Of a DNA stretch of 59,831 bases, positions 1 to 8,552 are shown in pieces. The notes beneath the pieces are model-generated. The model did not search any database. It saw nothing but the letters and a program-made list of their open reading frames with translations, and was not told the DNA's origin. The translations under genes and the position numbers were made by a program. Position 1 is the first letter of the stretch. Every line of letters begins with the position of its first letter. Source of the stretch: Stenotrophomonas cyclobalanopsidis (GTDB lineage: Bacteria > Pseudomonadota > Gammaproteobacteria > Xanthomonadales > Xanthomonadaceae); assembly GCF_008710035.1 (NCBI RefSeq), contig NZ_VYKI01000017.1:15874-75704 (forward strand), in the 5' to 3' direction.

Positions 1-102
<102 letters not shown>

Positions 103-152
103 CCTTCGACAGGTCCACGCGGCTGTTGGTAACGACGCACGGCTATTGGTGG

Positions 153-214
153 GTGCCGACCGTTGGTCGGCACATCTGTCGCAGCTTTTGGTGGGTGTCG
201 ACCTTGGTCGACAC
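153..214. repeat. Two SMAG-like stem-loops
   Basis: Two short perfect hairpins lie side by side. One has 9-bp arms at 153-161 and 165-173, and the other has 9-bp arms at 195-203 and 206-214. Both follow a TTGGTGGGTG lead. They resemble the stem-loop repeats found elsewhere in the window. The rest of 102-387 shows nothing else beyond the leader of the next gene. Confidence 0.7.
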
Positions 215-387
215 GCTGTGGCCCCATCAGACGTGAGATGAAATCGACGGGATGTGTCTGGTGAGGAGCCCCCTTGTTGTTCAAGGGGGCGCGCCGACGG
301 CGCGGGGATAAGGAAAAATGCGTGGACACGGCGCGCTTCTGCGCGCCGTGTCTTGGGTGCGTCATTGCGCGCGCTTATGATGTCGCG

Positions 388-1632
388 ATGACTTCCGTAC
401 GCCTGACCTGCTCGCTGGCGTTGCTGCTGCCCCTGGCGGCCTGCACGACCACGCCTTCTTCGTCCGCGCCGGTTGCGCGCGCCGACGCGCCGCCGCCGAA
501 ACTGCTGCTGATCTCCATCGATGGCCTGCGAGCCGATGCGCTGGACCGGGGGCTCACTCCGAACCTGCAGCGCATCATCGATGGCGGCGTGCGTGCGCGC
601 TGGATGACGCCTTCCTATCCGTCGCTGACCTTCCCCAACCACTACACCATCGTTACCGGCCTGCACCCGGACCACCACGGCATCGTCAACAACAGCATGG
701 ACGATGAACAGCTCGGCCGCTTCAGCCTGGGAGACCGCGATGCAGTGACCAACAGCGCCTGGTGGGGCGGCGAACCGATCTGGGTCGGTGCCGAGAAAGT
801 GGGCGTGCGTACCGCGACCACGTCGTGGCCGGGCAGCGAGGCCGAAATCGATGGCACCCGCCCCAGCAGGTGGCAGGTCTACAACAGCAAAGAGCCGCTG
901 CAGCAGCGGGCGCACACCGTGCTGGAATGGCTCGCGCAGACCGATGCCGATGCACCGCGGTTGACCACGCTGTACATGGAAAACGTGGACAAGGCCGGCC
1001 ACACCTACGGCCCCGATTCGACCCAGTACCGCGACGCCATCGTGCAGGCCGACCAGATCGTCGGCCAGGTGCTGGACGGCCTGGACGCTGCCGCCCTCGC
1101 CGCCACCACCAACGTCATCGTGGTCTCCGACCACGGCATGGCCAGCGTAGCCGAAGGCCATGTGCTGTCCACCGAATCGATGGTCGATCCCTCCATCGCG
1201 CGCAACGTCAGCCAGGGCCAGTCAATCGGTTTCGCGCCGGTCGCCGGCCGCGAGGCACAGGCCGAGCGCGCCCTGCTTGGTCGCCACGCCCACTACGAAT
1301 GCTGGAAGAAGGAATCGCTGCCGGCACGCTGGCATTACGGTTCGCACCCGCGCGTGCCACCCATCGTCTGCCAGATGGATGAAGGTTGGGACGCACTGCA
1401 CGCCGAGCGGATCGCCAAGCGCGACCACCAGGAACGCGGCTCGCACGGCTATGACAATGCCCTGCCCTCGATGCGCGCAGTGTTCGTGGCGCGCGGTCCC
1501 TCGTTCCAGCAGGGGCGGGTCATCGATGGCTTCGACAACGTCGATGTCTACCCGCTGCTGGCCCATCTGCTGCAGGTGCCGGCCGCGCCGAACGATGGCA
1601 ACACCCAGACGCTGCAGAAGGCGCTGCGCTGA
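388..1632 (+). CDS. Ectonucleotide pyrophosphatase/phosphodiesterase (NPP) family lipoprotein
   Basis: The product (414 aa) is a member of the alkaline-phosphatase superfamily, NPP branch, which hydrolyses nucleotide or lipid phosphodiesters with two zinc ions. It starts with a lipoprotein signal ending in LAAC, with the lipidated Cys at residue 19, so it is probably anchored in the envelope. Superfamily motifs are in order: the metal-binding Asp45 in ISIDG, the catalytic Thr81 in the SLTFPNH block, a VDKAGHTYGP segment, the SDHGM metal site and a late SHGYDN His. An open frame extends 38 codons upstream, but the ATG at 388 gives the clean signal peptide and is preferred. Substrate cannot be read from the sequence. 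It is a single gene, followed by a REP element. Confidence 0.9.
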   Translation: MTSVRLTCSLALLLPLAACTTTPSSSAPVARADAPPPKLLLISIDGLRADALDRGLTPNLQRIIDGGVRARWMTPSYPSLTFPNHYTIVTGLHPDHHGIVNNSMDDEQLGRFSLGDRDAVTNSAWWGGEPIWVGAEKVGVRTATTSWPGSEAEIDGTRPSRWQVYNSKEPLQQRAHTVLEWLAQTDADAPRLTTLYMENVDKAGHTYGPDSTQYRDAIVQADQIVGQVLDGLDAAALAATTNVIVVSDHGMASVAEGHVLSTESMVDPSIARNVSQGQSIGFAPVAGREAQAERALLGRHAHYECWKKESLPARWHYGSHPRVPPIVCQMDEGWDALHAERIAKRDHQERGSHGYDNALPSMRAVFVARGPSFQQGRVIDGFDNVDVYPLLAHLLQVPAAPNDGNTQTLQKALR

Positions 1633-1679
1633 ACCAAACGGCCGCCGGGCGTGGCCCCGCGCTACCGGCAGGCCCGAAG

Positions 1680-1729
1680 GTAGCGCCGGGCCATGCCCGG
1701 CGAGCGCAGCGGCAGGTGGAATGCCGGGC
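1680..1729. repeat. REP element (GTAG-type, GCCGGGC palindrome)
   Basis: A GTAG-headed palindrome with GCCGGGC/GCCCGGC arms is followed by a second GCCGGGC half. The same family recurs at 19349, 47911, 54780, 57612 and 57776. Confidence 0.75.
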
Positions 1730-1731
1730 AC

Positions 1732-1767
1732 AAAAAAAACGCGGCGCCAGGCGCCGCGTTTTTTTTT
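1732..1767. terminator. Bidirectional Rho-independent terminator
   Basis: A GC-rich hairpin (arms CGCGGCGCC and GGCGCCGCG, 2-base loop) is flanked by an A run on the left and a T run on the right. It can therefore end transcription of the phosphodiesterase gene from the left and of the THX gene from the right. Confidence 0.9.
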
Positions 1768-1786
1768 GGACCTCTACCCGGCCGGA

Positions 1787-1966
1787 TCAGGCCTTGGCAG
1801 CAGCCTTCTTCGCCACGGCCTTCTTGGCCGGAGCCTTGGCCACGGTCTTCTTGGCAACCGGGGCACCGGCGCCTACAGCGACCTTGCTCGCGGTGTGCGA
1901 ACGGGCATTGCCGTAGCTGGCGTTGTAGCGCTTGCCCTTGGCGGTCTTGCGGTCACCCTTACCCAT
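1787..1966 (-). CDS. 30S ribosomal protein THX-like, with Ala/Lys-rich tail
   Basis: This very small basic protein (59 aa) begins MGKGDRKTAKGKRYNASYGN, which matches the short THX family of small-subunit peptides that sit in a cavity of the 30S head. The THX core covers about the first 25 residues. The remaining half is a low-complexity tail of AKK, PAKK and VAKK repeats resembling histone H1-like or nucleic-acid-binding tails. It is a single gene with a strong terminator just downstream. The short length and the single-purpose basic composition leave little doubt that it is a real gene. Confidence 0.85.
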   Translation of the reverse strand: MGKGDRKTAKGKRYNASYGNARSHTASKVAVGAGAPVAKKTVAKAPAKKAVAKKAAAKA

Positions 1967-2076
1967 GTCTTCAACTCCTAAAGTGTGAAATCTGGTTACC
2001 CCGTGCTGACACGGGTTCGGCGGGGCCGTCTTGCTGGACGCCCCCGCGCACGATCAGAAAGCCTAACACGACGCGC

Positions 2077-2490
2077 CTAGTGCGCGCAGCTGGCGTCGTG
2101 GACGTGGACGTGGTTCAGCCGCAGGTTGACCAGATGGGCCACGCCCACCAGCAGACCGCCGAGGGTCATCACTACCGCGTGCGGCACCGCGTTGTGGTGC
2201 AGCGCGTCGACCAGCACGCCTGCCCACAGGGCGACCAGGCCCGGCAGCAGGAAACCCAGCGCGCGCAGGGCGCCATGGCGGCGGTAGCCCATGACCAGAC
2301 TGAACAGGCCGAGCAGGGTCACAAAGACCACCAGGGTCATTTCCACGCCGTCGCTCATCCAGAACGAGAGGCCCAGCGAGGGGGCGATCGCCAGCAGCAC
2401 CGGGATCACCGCGCAGTGCACGGCACACAGCATCGAACCGGTGGCGCCGAAGCGGTCGAGCAGGCGGCGGAAGGAGGAGGACAGGGACAT
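2077..2490 (-). CDS. MerC domain-containing membrane protein
   Basis: The product (137 aa) has four predicted membrane segments and the MerC-type start, in which a Cys pair (Cys22, Cys26) precedes a CAVIPVLL segment. MerC proteins are small inner-membrane metal transporters known from mercury operons, but chromosomal members often stand alone in zinc-regulated settings. The C-terminus is His-rich (HVHVHDASCAH), which suggests metal handling. It is divergent from the ZnuD-like receptor gene, and the 135-bp shared gap contains AT-rich palindromes resembling Zur sites. No mercury genes are nearby, so a zinc-linked role is the better inference. Confidence 0.85.
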   Translation of the reverse strand: MSLSSSFRRLLDRFGATGSMLCAVHCAVIPVLLAIAPSLGLSFWMSDGVEMTLVVFVTLLGLFSLVMGYRRHGALRALGFLLPGLVALWAGVLVDALHHNAVPHAVVMTLGGLLVGVAHLVNLRLNHVHVHDASCAH

Positions 2491-2514
2491 GACTTCCAGC
2501 AGGGTCGGCGAATC

Positions 2515-2532
2515 GTTATGGAATAATATAAC
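2515..2532. promoter_or_regulatory. Candidate Zur box 1 (MerC/ZnuD divergent promoter)
   Basis: The site is an inverted repeat of GTTAT and ATAAC separated by an AT-rich 8-bp centre. It resembles the proteobacterial Zur consensus built on TGTTATAATATAACA. It lies 25 bp before the MerC start and 94 bp before the receptor start, in an island of low GC. It may overlap a -10 element. Confidence 0.5.
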
Positions 2533-2597
2533 ATCAGTCCCCGACCCGCACGGTTTCCCTCCCCCTGTCCCACGACGGGATGCGTGCGCCACCCGAT

Positions 2598-2612
2598 TGA
2601 TACAATGTAACA
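2598..2612. promoter_or_regulatory. Candidate Zur box 2, immediately upstream of the ZnuD-like gene
   Basis: A 15-bp near-palindrome, TGATACAATGTAACA (arms TGATAC and GTAACA), ends 13 bp before the receptor start and just ahead of its AAGGAA ribosome-binding site. Its position would block transcription or translation initiation when bound. The match to the Zur consensus is partial. Confidence 0.4.
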
Positions 2613-2625
2613 AAGGAAGCACCGG

Positions 2626-4821
2626 ATGCCCTCTAACCACCCACGTTTCAAGCCGCATTCCCTGGCCCTGGCCCTCGCCGCCCTGCTGCCGTCGGCCGCG
2701 TTTGCCGCCGCCGACCAGGACACCCATCGTGACCGCCACCTGACCGAGCTGTCGTTGGTGCAGGTCACTGCCTCGCCACTGCAGGGCGATGCCGAGTCGC
2801 TGGCCCGCCCGGTGGACGTGCTGGCCGGCGAGCGCCTGGACGAGCAGAAGGCCGGCACCCTGGGTGACACCGTGGCCAAGCTGCCCGGCGTGCAGAGCAC
2901 CTTCTTCGGCCCCGGCGTCGGCCGCCCGATCATCCGTGGCCAGGAAGGCCCGCGCGTGGCCGTGCTGTCCAACGGCATGGGCAACATGGATGCCTCCACC
3001 GTCAGCGCCGACCACGCCACCAGCATCGAGCCGTTCCTGGCGGACCAGATCGAAGTGCTGAAGGGCCCGGCTACCCTGCTGTTCGGCAGCGGCGCCATCG
3101 GCGGCGCAGTGAACGTGGTCGATGGCCGCATCGCCCGCGAACTGCCGGACCGTCCGCTCAGCGGCCGCGCTGAACTGCGTGGCAACTCGGTCAACGACGA
3201 GCGCAGCGGCATGTTCCGGCTGGACGGTGTCAGCGGCAATGTCGTGCTGCACGTCGACGGCCTGGTGCGCAACGGCGATGACTACCGCATCCCCGGGTAC
3301 GCGGTGATCGACAGCCTGGAAGACCACCACGAAGACCACGACCACGCGGGCGAGGAAGGCGAAGAGCCGCGCCGCGGCCGCCTGGACAACAGCTCCATCC
3401 GTACCCGCGCCGGTGGCGTCGGTGCCACCTGGCTCGGTGAAGGCGGTTACTTCGGCGTGTCGGCCAGCACCTACCGCACCAACTACGGCATCCCCAACGG
3501 CGCCCACGTGCATGCCGAGGGCGATGACCACGACCATGACCACGACCATGGCGACGAGGAGGAGGAAGGCGACGAGCATGACGTCCGCATCGACATGGTG
3601 CAGAACCGCTTCGAGACCAAGGCCGGCATCTACAACCCGGTCTCGTTCCTGAAGAACGTCAACGCACGCGTGGCCTACACCGACTATGAGCACGTGGAGC
3701 TGGAAGCCGGCACGCCGTCCACCCGCTTCACCAACCGCGGCATCGAAACCCGCCTGGAAGCCGTGCAGCAGCAGATCGGCGGCTGGGACGGCGCATTCGG
3801 CGTGCAGTTCGGCAACAGCGATTTCGGCGCCATCGGCGAAGAAGCATTCGTGCCGAACACCAACACGAAGAACGCCGGCCTGTTCGTGCTGCAGGAAAAG
3901 CAGTTCGGCCCGTTCAAGCTGGAACTGGGCGGCCGCCACGACCAGGTGAAGCTGGACCCGACCGGTGACTACCGCCGCCGCAAGTTCGACGCCACCAACC
4001 TGTCCGCCGCCGGCATCTGGAAGCTCAACGATGCAGTCGACCTGCGCATCGGCGTGGACAGCTCCGAGCGTGCACCGACCAATGAAGAGCTGTACGCGGC
4101 CGGCGCGCACATCGCCACCCGTTCGCTGGAAATCGGCGATGCCGACCTGAAGACCGAGCGCGGGCAGCGTGTCGAGCTGGGCATCCATACCCACAGCGAC
4201 CGCCTGGACTTCTCCGCCGCGATCTACCAGACCAAGTTCAAGGACTTCATCTACCTGGCCGACACCGGCATCACCGAAGGCCTGCCGGTGCGTACCTGGA
4301 CGCAGCAGGATGCGGTGTTCAAGGGTGCCGAGGCCGAGGCGCTGGTGCACCTGTTCGAAGGCAATGCTGGCGACTGGGACCTGCGCGTGTTCGGTGACTA
4401 CGTGCAGGCCAAGCTGGATGGCAGCGGCAGCCGCACGCTGGACATCGCCGTGCCGCACGGTGACCACAACCACAACTACAGCGTGGACCTGGCCAACACC
4501 GGTTACCTGCCGCGCATCGCCCCGGCCCGTGTGGGCGCCGACCTGCGCTGGGCGAAGGACGGCTGGCGCGCCTCGGTGGGCGCGGTGCGCTACAGCCGGC
4601 AGAAGGACGTGGCCCAGAACGAGGAGCCGAGCGACGGCTACACCCTGGTCGATGCGCACTTCGCCTACCGCTGGGACCGCAGCGACAGCAACAGCTACGA
4701 GGTGTTCCTGGATGGCAGCAACCTGACCAACCGCGAAGTGCGTCCGCACACCTCGCTGCTGCGTGACTACTCGCCGCTGCCGGGCCGTGGTGTCGCCTTC
4801 GGCATCCGCGCGTACTTCTGA
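2626..4821 (+). CDS. znuD: TonB-dependent receptor, ZnuD-like (zinc uptake)
   Basis: This outer-membrane receptor (731 aa) has a signal peptide ending near residue 27, a plug domain (about residues 50-165, with the typical PGVQS and RPIIRGQEGPRVAVL segments) and a 22-strand barrel ending in aromatic Phe (FGIRAYF). Three predicted extracellular loops are loaded with His, Asp and Glu, at about residues 232-246, 299-320 and 609-616. His-rich loops of this kind are the hallmark of ZnuD zinc receptors. The gene is divergent from a MerC-like gene, and Zur is encoded about 4 kb downstream. Zinc as substrate is inferred from the loops and the putative Zur boxes. A nickel or copper receptor of the same fold is the main alternative. 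Confidence 0.85.
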   Translation: MPSNHPRFKPHSLALALAALLPSAAFAAADQDTHRDRHLTELSLVQVTASPLQGDAESLARPVDVLAGERLDEQKAGTLGDTVAKLPGVQSTFFGPGVGRPIIRGQEGPRVAVLSNGMGNMDASTVSADHATSIEPFLADQIEVLKGPATLLFGSGAIGGAVNVVDGRIARELPDRPLSGRAELRGNSVNDERSGMFRLDGVSGNVVLHVDGLVRNGDDYRIPGYAVIDSLEDHHEDHDHAGEEGEEPRRGRLDNSSIRTRAGGVGATWLGEGGYFGVSASTYRTNYGIPNGAHVHAEGDDHDHDHDHGDEEEEGDEHDVRIDMVQNRFETKAGIYNPVSFLKNVNARVAYTDYEHVELEAGTPSTRFTNRGIETRLEAVQQQIGGWDGAFGVQFGNSDFGAIGEEAFVPNTNTKNAGLFVLQEKQFGPFKLELGGRHDQVKLDPTGDYRRRKFDATNLSAAGIWKLNDAVDLRIGVDSSERAPTNEELYAAGAHIATRSLEIGDADLKTERGQRVELGIHTHSDRLDFSAAIYQTKFKDFIYLADTGITEGLPVRTWTQQDAVFKGAEAEALVHLFEGNAGDWDLRVFGDYVQAKLDGSGSRTLDIAVPHGDHNHNYSVDLANTGYLPRIAPARVGADLRWAKDGWRASVGAVRYSRQKDVAQNEEPSDGYTLVDAHFAYRWDRSDSNSYEVFLDGSNLTNREVRPHTSLLRDYSPLPGRGVAFGIRAYF

Positions 4822-4832
4822 TCGCGCCATGA

Positions 4833-4871
4833 GGGGTCGGATCCCTTTCCGCAGGAAAGGGCTCTGACCCC
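4833..4871. repeat. Long imperfect palindrome (GGGGTCGGATCCC family)
   Basis: The arms at 4833-4850 and 4854-4871 pair with three mismatches around a 3-base loop. A shorter relative of the same family lies at 8780-8818. Confidence 0.7.
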
Positions 4872-4911
4872 AGCCAACCATTTCCTGGCGACGTTCATCG
4901 CCGTTCTCTCC

Positions 4912-4937
4912 CGGGGGCCTCATGGCCCCCGTTTTTT
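4912..4937 (+). terminator. Rho-independent terminator after the ZnuD-like gene
   Basis: Arms CGGGGGCC (4912-4919) and GGCCCCCG (4924-4931) close a TCAT loop and are followed by six T. Confidence 0.85.
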
Positions 4938-5034
4938 ATGGGCGCGCTCCCGTGGACGGTTATTTCACGCAATATTTACAAAGACATGCGTAGAGCAACA
5001 AACGGACATTCCCGTCACTCATCGTCTCGCCAAC

Positions 5035-5050
5035 CGGACATATTTGTCCG
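5035..5050. promoter_or_regulatory. Palindromic operator at the TetR-gene start
   Basis: CGGACA and TGTCCG form perfect 6-bp arms around a 4-bp spacer, 11 bp before the chosen ATG. A half-site CGGACA also occurs at about 5003-5008. The position fits autoregulation by the downstream TetR protein and, through it, control of the efflux operon. Confidence 0.6.
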
Positions 5051-5061
5051 ATAATGAAGCC

Positions 5062-5628
5062 ATGACCACCCAACGTGCCGATGCTGCTGCCCGCCGTGCC
5101 CTCATCCTTGATGCCGCCGACCATGTGTTCGGCCAACACGGCGTCACCGCGCCACTGGACCTGGTGGTTGAACGTGCCCAGGTTGGCCGCGCCACCCTGT
5201 ACCGCAACTTCCCCGACCGCACCGCGCTGATCCAGGCGCTGCTGCAGCGGACCGTCGACCGCATCCGCCGCCAGGTGGAACAGCTGGGCGACCGCGACGA
5301 CGCCCTGTTCGAGGTCTTCGAAGGCATGGCCCAGCGCATCATCGATTCGCCGGCGCTGGCCGACTACTGGCGCGCGGTGGATTCGGACGTGGCCTCCATG
5401 CGCCTCGCGCGCGAGACCGTGCGCGACCTGCTGGAAGCGCCGATCGCCCGCGCCAAGGCCGCCGGCCTCTGCCGGCCCGACCTGGAGAAGACGGACATTT
5501 CACTGATCTCGGGCATGCTGGGCGCAGCCCTGCGCGGCAAGACCCGCGAAGAGCGTGCCCAGCTGGCCGGGCGCGCCCTGCAGCTGCTGCGCGGCGGCCT
5601 CCAGGGAGCAGCCGACCAGGGGCGCTGA
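5062..5628 (+). CDS. TetR/AcrR-family transcriptional regulator
   Basis: The product (188 aa) has an N-terminal helix-turn-helix domain of the TetR type (about residues 8-55, with the recognition-helix block VGRATLYRNFPDRTAL) and a variable C-terminal ligand domain. An in-frame TTG lies six codons upstream inside the palindrome, but the ATG at 5062 is preferred because it leaves the operator outside the gene. It overlaps the next gene by one base (TGATG), so it is translationally coupled to the MFS pump it probably represses. The inducing compound is unknown. Confidence 0.9.
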   Translation: MTTQRADAAARRALILDAADHVFGQHGVTAPLDLVVERAQVGRATLYRNFPDRTALIQALLQRTVDRIRRQVEQLGDRDDALFEVFEGMAQRIIDSPALADYWRAVDSDVASMRLARETVRDLLEAPIARAKAAGLCRPDLEKTDISLISGMLGAALRGKTREERAQLAGRALQLLRGGLQGAADQGR

Positions 5629-7301
5629 TGGTCCAGCCGTATCTCAAGCCGGTTCCGGACTGGGAGGAGCACGAAAAGCCGACCATGCCCGGTTCGGCCT
5701 CGATGCCCTGGCACCCCCCGTACCGACGCGCGGCCTACGCGCTGGTCTCGCTGCTGGTGGCCATCACCGGCGGCCTGGGCAATGCACTGGTCACCGCCAA
5801 CCTTCCCTTCCTGCAGGGCCAGCTCGCGCTGACGCCTACCCAGGGCAGTTGGCTGGTGGCGGCCTATGCCATGGTCAACGTCACTGCCAACCTGCTGGCC
5901 TTCAAGTTCCGCCAGCAATACGGCATCCGCCTGTTCGCCGAGATCGGCCTGGGCCTGTATGCGGCGCTGGCGGTGCTGCACCTGTTCGTCGGCAGCTACG
6001 AGACCACGCTGCTGACCCGCGCGGCCAGCGGCTTTGCCGGCGCGGCGTGCTCGACGCTGGGCACGCTGTACATGCTGCAGGCGCTGCCGCGGCGCTTCAC
6101 CGGCAACCTGCTGGTGATCGGTGTCGGCCTGTCGCAGCTGGCGGTGCCCCTCGCCTGGATCGTCTCACCGGCACTGGTCGATACCGGCCAGTGGCACCAG
6201 CTGTACTCGTTCGAGGCCGGCCTGGCGCTGTGCGCGTTCGCCGCGGTGGTGGTGCTGAAGCTGCCGCCGGGCGTGCAGATCAAGGCGTTCGAACCGCTGG
6301 ACTTTCTCACCTTCGCCCTGCTCGCACCGGCCGTGGCGCTGCTGGTGGTGGTGCTGGCGCAGGGCTACACGCGCTGGTGGTTGAACACGCCGTGGCTGGG
6401 CTGGGCGCTGGTCGCTTCGATCGCGCTGGCCACCACGGCACTGGTCATCGAGCACTACCGGCGCAACCCGCTGCTGCAGATCCGCTGGCTTTCCACGTTG
6501 CCGGTGCTGCACTTCATCGTCGGCGCGTTCCTGCTGCGCTTCCTCACCACCGAACAGTCCTACGGCGTGGTCAACCTGATGCGCACGCTGGGCATGGGCC
6601 CGGACCAGATGCGCCCGCTGTTCGTGGTGATCCTGGCCGGGGTGATCGTCGGCATCGCCGGTGCCTCGCTCACCTTCGGGCCGAAGCGGCTGATCGCCCA
6701 GCTGCTGATGGCCATCCTGCTGCTGGGCACTGCCGCGTTCTTCGACCAGAGCCGCACCAGCCTGGACCGGCCGCACGACTTCTACATCAGCCAGTTCCTG
6801 GCCTCGGTCGGCGCCGGCATGTTCATGGGCCCGCTGATCATGCTCGGCATTTCCGCGGCGCTCAAACAGGGCGTGGACCACATGATCACCTTCCTGGTCA
6901 CCCTGTCGATCACCCAGACCCTGGGTGGCCTGGCCGGTTCGGCGGTGCTGGGCACCTTCCAGCTGCATCGCGAGCAGCTGTATTCCAGCGCCATCACCAG
7001 CCAGCTGGACCCGGCCGACCCGGTGGTCGCGCAGCGCCTGCGCATCCAGCAGCAGATCTACGCCGCGCAGATCACCGACCCGGTGCAGCGCAGCGCGCAG
7101 GGCACTGCGCAGCTGGCGACCACGGCCCGTCGCGAAGCCAATGTGCGCGCCTTCAATGATGTGTTCACCCTGAGCGGCTGGCTGGCCATCGGCTTCCTGT
7201 GCTGGTTGCTGCTGCTGTCGCTGCGCACCGCCGTGCTCAAGCAATGGCACAAGCGCCACCCGTCTCCCCCCCTTGCGGCCACCGCCGCCCCGCCCCACTG
7301 A
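5628..7301 (+). CDS. MFS multidrug efflux transporter, DHA2 (EmrB-like) family
   Basis: This is a 14-helix inner-membrane drug:proton antiporter (557 aa). The first helices carry the family signature with the GSWLVAAYAM segment after a NLPFLQG loop. A cytoplasmic N-terminus of about 30 residues precedes helix 1. The gene is coupled to the TetR gene upstream and followed after 10 bp by a HlyD-type adaptor, so the three form one efflux operon. No outer-membrane channel is included, so the pump probably uses a TolC protein encoded elsewhere. It differs from the known emrCAB layout by its regulator type and order. Confidence 0.9.
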   Translation: MVQPYLKPVPDWEEHEKPTMPGSASMPWHPPYRRAAYALVSLLVAITGGLGNALVTANLPFLQGQLALTPTQGSWLVAAYAMVNVTANLLAFKFRQQYGIRLFAEIGLGLYAALAVLHLFVGSYETTLLTRAASGFAGAACSTLGTLYMLQALPRRFTGNLLVIGVGLSQLAVPLAWIVSPALVDTGQWHQLYSFEAGLALCAFAAVVVLKLPPGVQIKAFEPLDFLTFALLAPAVALLVVVLAQGYTRWWLNTPWLGWALVASIALATTALVIEHYRRNPLLQIRWLSTLPVLHFIVGAFLLRFLTTEQSYGVVNLMRTLGMGPDQMRPLFVVILAGVIVGIAGASLTFGPKRLIAQLLMAILLLGTAAFFDQSRTSLDRPHDFYISQFLASVGAGMFMGPLIMLGISAALKQGVDHMITFLVTLSITQTLGGLAGSAVLGTFQLHREQLYSSAITSQLDPADPVVAQRLRIQQQIYAAQITDPVQRSAQGTAQLATTARREANVRAFNDVFTLSGWLAIGFLCWLLLLSLRTAVLKQWHKRHPSPPLAATAAPPH

Positions 7302-7311
7302 GCCCGCCGCC

Positions 7312-8475
7312 ATGTCCCCGCTACCGCCCCGCCCCGACAGCGACGCCCCCGAGAACGTCAGCCCAGCGCCGCCGACCGACGCCGCGCCGGCGCCCACGCC
7401 TGCCGCGCCGGCGGCACCGAAATACCTCAAGCCCAGCTCACGTAGCGTGGTGGTGATGGTGGTGGTTGCGCTGCTGGGCATCGCCCTGATCCTGCGCGCG
7501 TGGAACCTGTGGCCGTTCACCAGCAGCGTGATGGTCACCGACAACGCCTACGTGCGCGGGCAGATCACGGTGATGGCGCCGCAGGTGGCCGGCTATGTCA
7601 CCGAGGTGCTGGTGAAGGACTTCCAGCACGTCAAGAAAGGCGAGCCGCTACTGCGCATCGATGACCGCATCTACGCGCAGAAGGTGGCGCAGGCCGAAGC
7701 GGCGCTGGACAGCGCGCGCGCGGCATTGGCCAACTCGGACCAGTCGCAGGCACAGAACCGCGCACAGATCGCGTCGACACGCGCCACGCTGTCGGCCGGC
7801 CAGGCCGAACTGCAACGCTCGCGCAACGAAGCCAAGCGTTATGAGGAACTGGCCGCGCAGCAGCTGGTCTCGATCAACGACCGCGACAAGTTCCGCACCA
7901 CGCAGGCCTCGGCACAGGCCAGCGTGCAGCAGTCGCAGGCGCAGATCCGCATCGCCGAGGAGACCCTGGTGTCGACCCAGGTCGCGCGCAAGGGCCTGGA
8001 GGCGCAGGTGGAAAGCGCGCAGGCGCAGCTCGAACTGGCGCGCATCGATCTGGCCAACACGGTCATCCGCGCACCGCGTGACGGCCAGATCAGCGAGGCC
8101 AGCGTGCGCGTGGGCCAATACGTGGCGGCCGGTTCGCAGCTGCTGTTCCTGGTGCCGGAGGCGCTGTGGGTGGTGGCCAACTACAAGGAAGGCCAGACCT
8201 GGCAGATGCGCATCGGCCAGCCGGTGACGTTCTCGGTGGATGCGTTCAAGGGCCAGCGCCTGCACGGCCACGTGGAGCAGATCGCGCCGGCCACCGGTTC
8301 GGAGTTCAGCGTGCTGCGCCCGGACAATGCGAGCGGCAACTTCACCAAGGTGGTGCAGCGGTTGCCGATCCGGATTTCGATTGATCCGGGGCAGGCACTG
8401 GCGGCGCGGCTGCGGCCAGGGATGTCGGTGATCGCGCGGGTGGATACCGCGGCGGAGCCTGCGCCTGCGCGGTAG
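7312..8475 (+). CDS. HlyD-family periplasmic adaptor (EmrA-like)
   Basis: The product (387 aa) has a Pro/Ala-rich cytoplasmic tail, one membrane anchor at about residues 44-64, a lipoyl half-motif, a long Ala/Gln-rich alpha-helical hairpin (about residues 125-255) and a beta-barrel part with the family segment IRAPRDGQIS. It would bridge the MFS pump to an outer-membrane channel. The start at 7312 is preferred over an in-frame ATG 13 codons upstream, because that one lies inside the MFS gene. The stop codon TAG is supplied by the GTAG head of a SMAG repeat. Confidence 0.9.
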   Translation: MSPLPPRPDSDAPENVSPAPPTDAAPAPTPAAPAAPKYLKPSSRSVVVMVVVALLGIALILRAWNLWPFTSSVMVTDNAYVRGQITVMAPQVAGYVTEVLVKDFQHVKKGEPLLRIDDRIYAQKVAQAEAALDSARAALANSDQSQAQNRAQIASTRATLSAGQAELQRSRNEAKRYEELAAQQLVSINDRDKFRTTQASAQASVQQSQAQIRIAEETLVSTQVARKGLEAQVESAQAQLELARIDLANTVIRAPRDGQISEASVRVGQYVAAGSQLLFLVPEALWVVANYKEGQTWQMRIGQPVTFSVDAFKGQRLHGHVEQIAPATGSEFSVLRPDNASGNFTKVVQRLPIRISIDPGQALAARLRPGMSVIARVDTAAEPAPAR

Positions 8476-8494
8476 AGTCGACCGTTGGTCGACT
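8472..8494 (+). repeat. SMAG element (GTAGAGTCGACC type)
   Basis: This is a GTAG head followed by an AGTCGACC/GGTCGACT stem with a GTT loop. It overlaps the stop codon of the preceding gene. Confidence 0.85.
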
Positions 8495-8552
8495 GCTCTC
8501 GCTGCCCAACCGCGCGGCTTCGCCGTGGGCTGCGAACGGCGGAGCCCCCTTG

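Noticed and set aside
2077..2490. A mercury-resistance gene cluster
   Set aside because: Only a MerC-domain protein is present; there is no merR, merT, merP or merA, and zinc-related neighbours explain it better.
2077..4923. A very long open frame on the minus strand across the ZnuD-like gene
   Set aside because: The frame is antisense to a clear TonB receptor and shows no family features until its last 137 codons, which are the real MerC-like gene. In high-GC DNA long antisense frames are common.
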